DNA of 59,277 bases from an uncultured Duncaniella sp. (GTDB taxonomy: Bacteria > Bacteroidota > Bacteroidia > Bacteroidales > Muribaculaceae). Shown here piece by piece: positions 35,292 through 42,191 of the stretch. The stretch's first letter is position 1. Each line of letters begins with the position of its first letter. Under the pieces are notes generated by a model. That model searched no databases. It was given only the letters and a program-made list of their open reading frames with translations, and was not told the DNA's origin. The position numbers and the translations under genes are program-made. The DNA lies in NCBI GenBank assembly GCA_910586305.1, contig CAJUGS010000018.1, positions 1 to 59,277 of the forward strand, read 5' to 3'.

Positions 35292-36025
35292 TACGCCTCA
35301 GCCGTTAGATGCTTGCTTATTGATATTTCAGCTGGATTAAGATATCTCACTGAACTGAAAAGGAGGGCGTTCAAGGCGTGGAGCTGCTTGTGGTCTATCC
35401 CTGCCGGGGTATCGAGGTAGTGTCGATGGTTGGCGATGAGCTTACGCTTGAATGCCTCCTCGTTTATTTCGTAGGCCCAGAGGTCGGCGGAGAGGAGGGC
35501 CGTGACCTGTCGGACTATGTCGTAGTCGCTTTGCACGGTGGCACTTCGGCCTGTGCGGAAGTTCCTGTACCATCGGTCTATGCACAGGCTTTCCCAGTCG
35601 AGCGGGCGGTCGTAGTATGCGGTGTTGCCTCGGCGTATTTCCTGCGAGACGGTTTCATACAGCGTATACTGGTCAACGGTCTTGTCGCCTTTTATATAGG
35701 CTTCAAACGCTTTGAGCCGGTATCTGTCCAGATAGCTTGTCTTTGCCGGAATGCCATATCCGATTCTGTGGATGATGTCAAACTGTGTCATGACCGTCAG
35801 CCCGTCGCCGGGAGACATACTGTCGATATTCGCCTCTACTCCACACACCCATTCTTTGGCTGCGGTCTTGACGAGGCGGCTCTCGCTGTCTGACCTGGGG
35901 GGGGATGTGAACATTCCAAGCTTGTCTGCTGCCAACAGTATAGTGGTGGCAGACTCACTTATTTTTTCTGTGTTGCTGAAATCCACGAGTGATATGTCGG
36001 GGAGGGGAGGGGTGTTCATTTTCAT
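35288..36025 (-). CDS. Unknown 245-aa protein between the NusG fusion and the flippase
   Basis: I do not recognise the family. It appears soluble, mostly alpha-helical, with no signal peptide or membrane segment. Recurrent acidic and aromatic patches are seen (WYRNFRTG, DYDIVRQVTALLSADLWAYEIN). Its place is telling: in Bacteroides capsule loci the UpxY antiterminator is followed by UpxZ, an inhibitor of heterologous UpxY proteins, and then by the biosynthesis genes. This protein has the same place but is longer (UpxZ is about 160 residues) and I see no clear sequence match. The gene shares one base with the upstream regulator (TGATG). Confidence 0.6.
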   Translation of the reverse strand: MKMNTPPLPDISLVDFSNTEKISESATTILLAADKLGMFTSPPRSDSESRLVKTAAKEWVCGVEANIDSMSPGDGLTVMTQFDIIHRIGYGIPAKTSYLDRYRLKAFEAYIKGDKTVDQYTLYETVSQEIRRGNTAYYDRPLDWESLCIDRWYRNFRTGRSATVQSDYDIVRQVTALLSADLWAYEINEEAFKRKLIANHRHYLDTPAGIDHKQLHALNALLFSSVRYLNPAEISISKHLTAEAY

Positions 36026-37446
36026 CAGTTTCCTGCTATACGTTCCAGTTGCCGGCCGTCGACATCGATGCGGAATTCATATCCGCGGTCGGTGGTGAGT
36101 CTGACACGGAATATGGCCGATCCGCAGTTTTTGTTTATTATATTTTCGACCTCTCCGGCCCTGTTGCCAAATCCGGGCATGACCACGATTACCGATTCGC
36201 CCGGTTTTGGGGTGAGTTCGCCGAGCTGACGTATTTCAGTGCCGGGTGTGAACACTCCGACTGCGCTCTGGAAGCGTTCCATTTCGCGGTCGGGTATCAC
36301 AGCATATGGTGCTCCGGCTTCGCCAGACACCCTATAACACCATGCTTTTTCACCTATGACGCTGAACAATGGATGGATGTTTTCGGGATGGCTTTTGAAA
36401 AACACGGTCTGTGATATGTAGGGGTGTTCTTCAACAGCCCTTTGCCCGTTTCGAAACTTTATGATGGTCTCGCATGGGTAGAACAGTTCGGGACACGGAC
36501 GGATTTTATCTGAAATATCCTTTTTCACTTCTTCATACCTAATTCCCCTGCGGAGATGCATGGCATACCAGCGAGGCATTTCATGAAGAAGTATCGAATT
36601 GACAGTTGTTGTCCACGACTGCTTGGTCTCGGGTGAGATACGGGCCGGTATGCAGAATGCGGGGAGTGTGTATGACGCTTGTCCGCCGACACATCCCAGC
36701 GCCTCGGAGGCAGTCAGTCCGCTATGCATTGCACAGGCAACCCACAAGGAGCGTGCAAAATCGTCGTGATTGAACGTCTCGTCACCAATATGTTTTGCAA
36801 AGACCGCGTGCAGCCCTGTCGAGATGGCGCTATGAAGCTGTCTGGAGGTCAGATATGACTGCCGGAGATCGAATACATAGTTGCGCCGGCTCATCTGATT
36901 GCGCTCGATTATGGCACGGGACACTTCGCCATAGTCCGACGTGTCTTCTTTCTTGAGGAGTGCTATTTTCTCCAATGGGACTGCCCCGTTGAGTATAGAC
37001 AGAAGCAGCATATCCACATAACGGTTATGCTCGGCTTCGCCCTTCAATGCGTTTCTCAATATCGCAAGACATCTGTCGAAGGTCGATCGGTGCATTAGTG
37101 GCGGGGAGACGAAGCCTGTTTCTGACAATGATTTTGAAAGTCCTCTCGGTGAGTCGTCATGTTGGAGCATACTTTCCTTTGAGGCCATTCCCATCATGCT
37201 GTTGAGAAAATTCAGATGCTTTGCCACGGTGCTTTTGGCCAGTCCCCGGTGTAATAGTTCTGCAGTCCAGTCGGCCGTCATCCCGGCAGAGAAATCGGCC
37301 AGTTGCAGATGGTGGCCTGTGAGAAAAAGGTCGAGTTCGGAGAGGGTTTTCCGATATCTCATTCTGCTCTCCGGGTTCAATCCGGAAATCCTTGATCGGA
37401 AAAAATCAAGAAGTTCTCTATTGGTATGTCTTTTATTTACAGACAT
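36025..37446 (-). CDS. Fusion of degenerate tyrosine-recombinase fold with UpxY-type NusG antiterminator
   Basis: Likely transcription regulator of the capsule operon. Residues about 8-95 resemble the SAM-like core-binding domain of phage integrases (RYRKTLSELDLFL; GLAKSTVAKHLNFLNSMM). Residues about 118-288 resemble the integrase catalytic fold but key residues are lost: box I reads LLSILNGAVPLEKIALL with no Arg, box II reads DFARSLW with Asp229 in place of His, and there is no Tyr near residues 265-290. Residues about 290-395 are a NusG N-terminal domain (PRWYAMHLRRG; YISQTVFF; IPDREMERFQ) as in UpxY, and residues about 408-470 a KOW-like domain (KPGESVIVVMPGFGNRAG). It lies at the head of the operon, behind a promoter between inverted repeats. 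Confidence 0.85.
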   Translation of the reverse strand: MSVNKRHTNRELLDFFRSRISGLNPESRMRYRKTLSELDLFLTGHHLQLADFSAGMTADWTAELLHRGLAKSTVAKHLNFLNSMMGMASKESMLQHDDSPRGLSKSLSETGFVSPPLMHRSTFDRCLAILRNALKGEAEHNRYVDMLLLSILNGAVPLEKIALLKKEDTSDYGEVSRAIIERNQMSRRNYVFDLRQSYLTSRQLHSAISTGLHAVFAKHIGDETFNHDDFARSLWVACAMHSGLTASEALGCVGGQASYTLPAFCIPARISPETKQSWTTTVNSILLHEMPRWYAMHLRRGIRYEEVKKDISDKIRPCPELFYPCETIIKFRNGQRAVEEHPYISQTVFFKSHPENIHPLFSVIGEKAWCYRVSGEAGAPYAVIPDREMERFQSAVGVFTPGTEIRQLGELTPKPGESVIVVMPGFGNRAGEVENIINKNCGSAIFRVRLTTDRGYEFRIDVDGRQLERIAGN

Positions 37447-37464
37447 TTGCCGGAAGGTAGATTT

Positions 37465-37569
37465 TTACCGTTTTGGATTTTTGAGCCATTTCTTCTCTTC
37501 CCCCTGTCCTCGGCCATTCAAGCCGACGAACAGAGGTGACAAACGGTGTTTATCTGCTTCGTTTTTCAT
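37465..37569 (-). CDS. Possible 34-aa protein in the capsule leader
   Basis: A short open frame starting MKNEADKHRLSPLFVG and ending EEKKWLKNPKR lies in the 180-base leader, 18 bases before the start of the NusG fusion gene. The Lys/Arg/Glu content and plain codon use look protein-like. It could be a leader peptide whose translation affects antitermination, a small independent protein, or chance. Confidence 0.4.
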   Translation of the reverse strand: MKNEADKHRLSPLFVGLNGRGQGEEKKWLKNPKR

Positions 37570-37606
37570 AATAGATAGAGCGTTCGCCACCATTGTCTGG
37601 GGCGAC

Positions 37607-37620
37607 TCTCTTATGAAGAG
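37607..37620 (+). repeat. Left inverted repeat flanking the capsule promoter
   Basis: TCTCTTATGAAGAG, exact reverse complement of the sequence at 37783-37796. Each copy is itself a CTCTT-NNN-AAGAG dyad with a central ATG or CAT, so it is both an inverted repeat and a two-armed site. The copy lies about 9 bases downstream of the inferred transcription start of the capsule operon, as in invertible Bacteroides capsule promoters. Confidence 0.85.
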
Positions 37621-37782
37621 ATATGGTTTCGACCGCAAAGGTACTAATTATCCATAAAATAACCAACTTATCACAACCCATTTCGATTGATTAGCGCCCG
37701 CTTGGTATCATTCTGTTTTACAAAACTTAGTCCTGAGATTTTGCAACCATGTCGTATCCAGGCAATTGCCGAGATTGCATCA
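37621..37782. other. Putative 162-bp invertible promoter segment
   Basis: This is the spacer between two 14-bp inverted repeats. In the orientation present here its promoter points at the capsule operon. If inverted, the -7 box would lie near 37760-37767 and the start near 37774, directed at the WYL regulator and rtcB. No sequence-specific recombinase with intact active site is in the window, so the enzyme would act in trans. This is a structural inference; no read evidence was available. Confidence 0.65.
37636..37666 (-). promoter_or_regulatory. Capsule operon promoter, inside the putative invertible segment
   Basis: On the minus strand TTG (complement of 37664-37666) and a perfect TACCTTTG (complement of 37636-37643) are 20 bases apart. 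The start would be near 37629, giving a leader of about 180 bases before the NusG fusion gene. Confidence 0.8.
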
Positions 37783-37796
37783 CTCTTCATAAGAGA
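37783..37796 (-). repeat. Right inverted repeat flanking the capsule promoter
   Basis: CTCTTCATAAGAGA on the plus strand, exact reverse complement of 37607-37620. It lies between the capsule promoter segment and the WYL gene promoter, which is outside the flipped segment. Confidence 0.85.
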
Positions 37797-37838
37797 TCCG
37801 CTTTTTGTTGAAAGTGGTAATTCCTGATAGTGTGATGG

Positions 37839-37869
37839 TTTGGTCGGATAAAGAAAATCGCTATTTTTG
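37839..37869 (+). promoter_or_regulatory. Promoter of the WYL regulator gene
   Basis: TTTG at 37839-37842 and perfect TATTTTTG at 37862-37869 are 19 bases apart. The start would be about 37876, only some 9 bases before the ATG at 37885. This rules out the upstream in-frame TTG at 37867. Confidence 0.8.
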
Positions 37870-37884
37870 CAGAAAAAAACAGCC

Positions 37885-38913
37885 ATGCCCCTGAATCGAG
37901 CCACACTTATAAGAATCTCCACAATCGACCGTTGTCTGCAAAACCGTTACAGACGATGGACAATCGACGACCTTATCGATGCCTGCACCGATGCCTTGGC
38001 CGAATATGAGGGGCGCAGCAATCCTGTGAGCCGCCGCACGTTTCAGAACGATCTCGCATTGATGCGCAGCGATCGGCTGGGTTATAACGCGCCGATCATT
38101 GTGCGTGACAGGAAATACTATGAGTATGAGGACCCGGATTTCAGCATCACACATCTGCCGTTGAATTCCGAGGGGCTTGATGCGCTCAACTCGGCACTCG
38201 ACATATTGCGCCAACTCCAGGGGTTCCCGCAACTTGCATCTTCAATCGACACCATAAGCAAGCTCAACGAACAGATTTCACGCCACACAGGCGACTCGGT
38301 CCCGGCGATGGATATGGAATGTGTGCCTGGCTACCGAGGAGCGCAATTCATAGGTGTTATATATGATGCAGTGAGGAAGCAGCAGACCATCGTGATAGAA
38401 TACCAGTCGTTCAAGGCCAGACTCCCCGAGTCAATGGCGGTATATCCCTATCTGCTGAAAGAATATCGCAATCGTTGGTTTCTTATATGTGAGAAAGTCA
38501 CCAACAAGTCACCGCAGGTCAATATCTTTGCTCTTGACCGTATCCACTCTGTCGAGATTGACCGTCAGCATCCTTTCAGAAAATGTGTGGATTTTGACCC
38601 CGCGCATTTCTTTGACGACACTATAGGGGTGACAAGGCAGATACGTGACAAGGCGAGGCGTGTAGTGGTGAGGATAGACCGTCAGCAAGCCCCCTATGTT
38701 GAGTCAAAGCCGTTTCACAAATCCCAGAAGATAGAGCAGCGTTTCAGGGACGGAAGCATAATGCTGTCACTCAAGGTCGTTATCAACAATGAGCTCGAAC
38801 GCCTGCTTCTTGGCTACGGCGGCCATGCCGAGGTCATATCGCCGCCTGGATTCCGTGAGAGGATGGCCGAGAGTGTCCGTCGGGCTGCCTCGCATTATAA
38901 TGACCGCTCTTGA
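37885..38913 (+). CDS. WYL-domain transcriptional regulator
   Basis: A 342-residue regulator with an N-terminal winged-helix-like region (residues about 1-70, VSRRTFQNDLALM as recognition helix), a WYL domain at residues about 155-240 (IVIEYQSFKARLPESMAVYPYLLKEYRNRWFLIC in two parts; the usual W-Y-L positions read as R-W-F-L), and a C-terminal WCX extension ending with YGGHAEVISPPGFRERM. WYL proteins bind nucleic acid ligands and govern repair, defence and RNA-related genes. It sits 120 bases before rtcB, which it likely controls. Confidence 0.9.
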   Translation: MPLNRATLIRISTIDRCLQNRYRRWTIDDLIDACTDALAEYEGRSNPVSRRTFQNDLALMRSDRLGYNAPIIVRDRKYYEYEDPDFSITHLPLNSEGLDALNSALDILRQLQGFPQLASSIDTISKLNEQISRHTGDSVPAMDMECVPGYRGAQFIGVIYDAVRKQQTIVIEYQSFKARLPESMAVYPYLLKEYRNRWFLICEKVTNKSPQVNIFALDRIHSVEIDRQHPFRKCVDFDPAHFFDDTIGVTRQIRDKARRVVVRIDRQQAPYVESKPFHKSQKIEQRFRDGSIMLSLKVVINNELERLLLGYGGHAEVISPPGFRERMAESVRRAASHYNDRS

Positions 38914-38969
38914 CAGAAGCATACCGGTTTTTTTGCGGGACTATTAATGTGTTTTTCCGATTCGTCTTT

Positions 38970-39007
38970 ATTGCGCATAAAGATTGCGCAGTAGAGGCGT
39001 AACTTTG
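38970..39007 (+). promoter_or_regulatory. rtcB promoter with overlapping direct repeat
   Basis: TAACTTTG at 39000-39007 is a perfect -7 box. Just upstream the 8-base ATTGCGCA occurs twice, at 38970-38977 and 38983-38990, 13 bases apart, over the -33 area, where no good TTG lies at the ideal distance. The repeats are candidate operator half-sites for the WYL protein; -7 box well supported, operator inferred. Confidence 0.6.
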
Positions 39008-39033
39008 TCGGCAAATCAATAAAACGACTTATC

Positions 39034-40287
39034 ATGAAGACTTTAGATGGATTTGACGTGAAGATATTCACAGACAATATCGAGAAGAATGCACTGGCCC
39101 AGATTAAAGAGCTGCTTTCGATAGACGTGTTTTCCGACAAGAAGATACGTATAATGCCCGACGTTCATGCCGGCGCAGGGTGTGTCATCGGTTTCACGGG
39201 CGACCTTGGTGACAAGGTTATTCCAAACATCGTTGGCGTTGACATCGGGTGTGGTATGCGTGTCTTGAAGCTTGGAAAGCTTGGAGATATCGACTTTCAT
39301 TCCTTCCACAGGCATATTCTCGCCAATGTCCCTTCCGGAAAGTGGGCCCGTGAGGAGAAGAAAGGTTTCAAGCCTCTCGCAGGATGCGAGATGGATATAT
39401 ATCGCGAGGCCAAATGTCTCGTGACAGAGCTCCACTGCTATCGTGACATCAAGGACTCAGGCCGCATCAATAAGTCTATAGGTTCGCTTGGCGGAGGCAA
39501 TCATTTTATCGAACTCGACAAGGACGACGAGGACAATGTGTATCTCGTGATCCACACCGGCTCGCGCAATCTCGGCAAGCAGGTGGCCGAGATATACCAG
39601 GGTCTGGCTGTCAGGCACATGACTCCGGGCAACGACGAGTTTGAGGAGAGTATCAGACTCACCATCGAGGAATACAAGGCTGCCGGCCGTCGGTCAGAGT
39701 TGCAGAGAGTCATCAGGAATATGCGCAAGGCACATAAAGAATCACAGCCTTCAATCTCCGCAGAGCTTTGCTATGTGGAGGGCGAGCTTCGTGAGCGATA
39801 TCTCCACGATATGCGTCTCTGTCAGCGCTGGGCTGTGCTCAATCGCAGGCTCATAGCTTTGTTGCTTTTGAAGTTTTTCCCGGGTGTCAGTGTCGGTGAG
39901 GAATTTGAATCGGTCCACAATTATATCAGCGACGACAACGTGATCCGGAAGGGCGCTATTTCCGCCTCGTCGGGCGAACGCTGTATCATCCCCTTGAATA
40001 TGCGCGACGGCTCTCTGTTATGTACCGGCAAGGGCAATCCCGACTGGAACCAGTCCGCGCCTCACGGTGCGGGCCGAGTGCTGAGCCGTGTTCAGGCTCA
40101 GAAGGAAATCACAATGGCTGACTTTGAGGCTTCGATGGCGGGAATATATTCCGAATCGGTCAACGATTCAACCATCGACGAGTCTCCGATGGTCTATAAA
40201 CCGGCTTCCGAGATTATAGCCAATATAAGGGAGACTGTAGACATTGATGCGATTGTTCGTCCGATTTTTAATTTCAAGGCCTTGTGA
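39034..40287 (+). CDS. rtcB: RtcB-family RNA ligase
   Basis: GTP- and Mn-dependent ligase that joins 2',3'-cyclic-phosphate or 3'-phosphate RNA ends to 5'-OH ends, used in RNA repair. The 417 residues contain PDVHAGAGCVIGFT, VGVDIGCGM (metal Asp and Cys), GGGNHFIEL and HTGSRNLGKQV (metal His), and SAPHGAGRVLSR with the guanylated His. Length and motif order match bacterial RtcB. No rtcA or archease gene is adjacent, and a WYL regulator takes the place of RtcR. It ends 7 bases before the converging MmcQ-like gene, with no terminator visible between. Confidence 0.93.
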   Translation: MKTLDGFDVKIFTDNIEKNALAQIKELLSIDVFSDKKIRIMPDVHAGAGCVIGFTGDLGDKVIPNIVGVDIGCGMRVLKLGKLGDIDFHSFHRHILANVPSGKWAREEKKGFKPLAGCEMDIYREAKCLVTELHCYRDIKDSGRINKSIGSLGGGNHFIELDKDDEDNVYLVIHTGSRNLGKQVAEIYQGLAVRHMTPGNDEFEESIRLTIEEYKAAGRRSELQRVIRNMRKAHKESQPSISAELCYVEGELRERYLHDMRLCQRWAVLNRRLIALLLLKFFPGVSVGEEFESVHNYISDDNVIRKGAISASSGERCIIPLNMRDGSLLCTGKGNPDWNQSAPHGAGRVLSRVQAQKEITMADFEASMAGIYSESVNDSTIDESPMVYKPASEIIANIRETVDIDAIVRPIFNFKAL

Positions 40288-40294
40288 CAGGATA

Positions 40295-40651
40295 TCACTT
40301 GCGCTTTTTGGTGTATTTGTCCTTGACTATTTCGTAGGCGCGCTTTACAAGGTCATATATGGTGCTGTCCGGAATATCCCCGTCGAAATCAAGCTGAATC
40401 CAATGCTTCTTCATGCTTCGGTTTATCGGGGAGCTTACCGACAGATAGTTCTGCTTGATTTCCTCAACTTCGTCGGGAGTGGATTTGACATTGACAAATC
40501 TGAAGTCGTCAATGTCGACAAAGCAGAACATATGGTCAAGAACATAGAAGACCAGTATGGAGTCATACCGTCTTGCAAATTTGCCGAATGGGGTTTTCTC
40601 TGTCACATCGCCCAATGACAGGCAATAATCTCTGAATTCTTCAATGTCCAT
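40295..40651 (-). CDS. MmcQ/YjbR-family protein
   Basis: A 118-residue protein of the MmcQ/YjbR family (CyaY-like fold), often called DNA-binding. Recognisable segments: EEFRDYCLSL...TEKTPFG at the start, FCFVDIDDFRFVNVKS in the middle and KKHWIQLDF followed by IYDLVKRAYEIV at the end. Its cellular role is not known. The gene overlaps the preceding helical-repeat gene by 11 bases. Confidence 0.88.
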   Translation of the reverse strand: MDIEEFRDYCLSLGDVTEKTPFGKFARRYDSILVFYVLDHMFCFVDIDDFRFVNVKSTPDEVEEIKQNYLSVSSPINRSMKKHWIQLDFDGDIPDSTIYDLVKRAYEIVKDKYTKKRK

Positions 40652-41186
40652 TGTCTTTCTCGTTTAGTTTGGATATTTCAGCGATAGCCTTGTTTCTGGC
40701 ACAGATGAGTCCCGGTGAAAGAGCCTGGTGAGACATCATGGAAAGGCGTTCGAGCAACTCCGCCGCAAGCTCCGGGTAATGCAGGCACATTTTCAGTGCG
40801 ATGTAGATACTGAAAGCTCTGATAGAGTAAGTCTCACACTCCGAGTTGATTTTTGTGAGGCAGTAGTCAAGGAGATCCGTGCGTATTGTGTCGGGCTCAT
40901 ATTCCATACCGCGCAAGAGTTGTAGCAGCATCCGTTTCTTTGCCGTGTCCGACTCCGAAAGCAGAGTGTCGGTCAATATGTCACGGAACGAATCTGGCCA
41001 CTGAGATTCGGGTTGGTCAATATGGGTCATTACCCACAGTGCGTTGACACTTGTGAGTCTTTCGTCCGAGCGAGCCAGCTGTAATAGTATGGCTTTGTTC
41101 TCAATACCTTCCTTTGCCCATAAGGCCACCTCTTTTATCTCAGGGAGGTTTATTTTCCGTGACAATATTGATTTGACATTCTCCAT
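40641..41186 (-). CDS. Alpha-helical HEAT-like protein, function unknown
   Basis: A 181-residue, apparently soluble protein of repeated helices (residues 15-170) with Leu-rich helix pairs such as NKAILLQLARSDERLTSVNAL and ALWVMTHID. Such adenine-glycosylase-like or HEAT-like folds are common scaffold proteins in Bacteroidetes. I cannot name a partner. It starts 24 bases after the PH-like gene stop and overlaps MmcQ/YjbR, so they form one transcript. Confidence 0.65.
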   Translation of the reverse strand: MENVKSILSRKINLPEIKEVALWAKEGIENKAILLQLARSDERLTSVNALWVMTHIDQPESQWPDSFRDILTDTLLSESDTAKKRMLLQLLRGMEYEPDTIRTDLLDYCLTKINSECETYSIRAFSIYIALKMCLHYPELAAELLERLSMMSHQALSPGLICARNKAIAEISKLNEKDNGH

Positions 41187-41209
41187 TATCGGTATCAGTG
41201 CGCTGATGT

Positions 41210-41695
41210 TTAAGAAATCAGTTTTTTTATTTCATCGACCATCATTGGAGCGTCATTGCATCCGACAGCATATTTTTTCCCGTCGTGAAGAGTCACGAGG
41301 AAACAGTTTGAGTTATCTCCATAGTAGGCAAAGTATTTGCCATGCTCACGGTCCTTAAACCATCCATACCATCCGAACCACCCGCTGCTGCCACAGATCT
41401 TTATGGCCCGATTCAGCGTGGGGTTGAACAATTCCACACTCTTTATCTCCGAGAGCGGTATAGATTTTATCCTCAGAGACCGGTTGATATTGAGCGATTC
41501 GGAATCGACAGAGATTGAAAGAGGCATATAAAAGAGGACGGAAAGGAAGAGCAGTACTATGGCAGCACCTATCAGGCAGACCACCCACGTGGCGTTCTGC
41601 TGCTTAATGGCGGAAACAAATCCCGCGAGTAGTAGTATGGTGGAACAGATGGATATGATCCATCCGTAGGTGGTGATTGACACTCGTTTCTTCAT
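41210..41695 (-). CDS. Membrane protein with bacterial PH-like domain
   Basis: A 161-residue protein with two N-terminal membrane helices (residues about 10-30 and 36-58) followed by a PH-like domain (residues about 60-155). The strand ESLNINRSLRIKSIPLSEIKSVELF and the final KYAVGCNDAPMMVDEIKKL are of the kind seen in bPH proteins anchored to the membrane. Role unknown. Its start overlaps the META lipoprotein stop (ATGA). Confidence 0.72.
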   Translation of the reverse strand: MKKRVSITTYGWIISICSTILLLAGFVSAIKQQNATWVVCLIGAAIVLLFLSVLFYMPLSISVDSESLNINRSLRIKSIPLSEIKSVELFNPTLNRAIKICGSSGWFGWYGWFKDREHGKYFAYYGDNSNCFLVTLHDGKKYAVGCNDAPMMVDEIKKLIS

Positions 41696-42159
41696 TCGCT
41701 ATACATTTCTTTGCGAAGAACAACGTATTCACCCTGGTTACGGCTGTTGAGACGTGCTGTCGAGTCGTTCTCGATGCATATTGTGGCGATGTTCGGCAAG
41801 ATTTCACGTAGGGCGTCCTCGGTTGCCATATTGTCGCAGGCCATTTCGGTCATAGGGCCGTCACCGAGTGTTATAGAATCGCCGTTGACATAGTAGGGAC
41901 CTGAGATGGAATTGCAATTGGTCCTTATAGAATATGTGCTGTCGTCAAATATGACGTATTGCGGTGTATCTGGTGTCTCTTCTGCGGGACGTACGGACAT
42001 CGAGTCGTTTAAAACTATGTTTTCGAGATACCACTTGCCACGGATGTCGGCATTGGTATTGGCGCAACTGTCGTTATGCTCCTTGTTGCCGGAGCACGCT
42101 GTGGCGATTATGGCCGATGCGGCCACGAATACTGATAGGGATTTCAACTGAAGTTTCAT
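41692..42159 (-). CDS. META-domain lipoprotein
   Basis: A 155-residue lipoprotein with the signal ending in ATAC (residue about 22). The mature part begins with IRGKWYLENIVLND and carries a short META-like region including RTNCNSISGPYYVNGD, in which the Cys and Asn follow the META pattern. It resembles the two-domain lipoprotein at 20.2-21.1 kb but has one domain. Function unknown; location outer membrane or surface. It begins 32 bases downstream of the SanA-like gene. Confidence 0.8.
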   Translation of the reverse strand: MKLQLKSLSVFVAASAIIATACSGNKEHNDSCANTNADIRGKWYLENIVLNDSMSVRPAEETPDTPQYVIFDDSTYSIRTNCNSISGPYYVNGDSITLGDGPMTEMACDNMATEDALREILPNIATICIENDSTARLNSRNQGEYVVLRKEMYSE

Positions 42160-42191
42160 TACTTATTAATTGTGGTGGATATTAATTGTGC

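Noticed and set aside
36025..37446. Active site-specific recombinase that flips its own promoter
   Set aside because: The integrase half lacks the box I Arg, the box II His and a Tyr nucleophile, so it is probably not catalytic; an enzyme acting in trans is needed.
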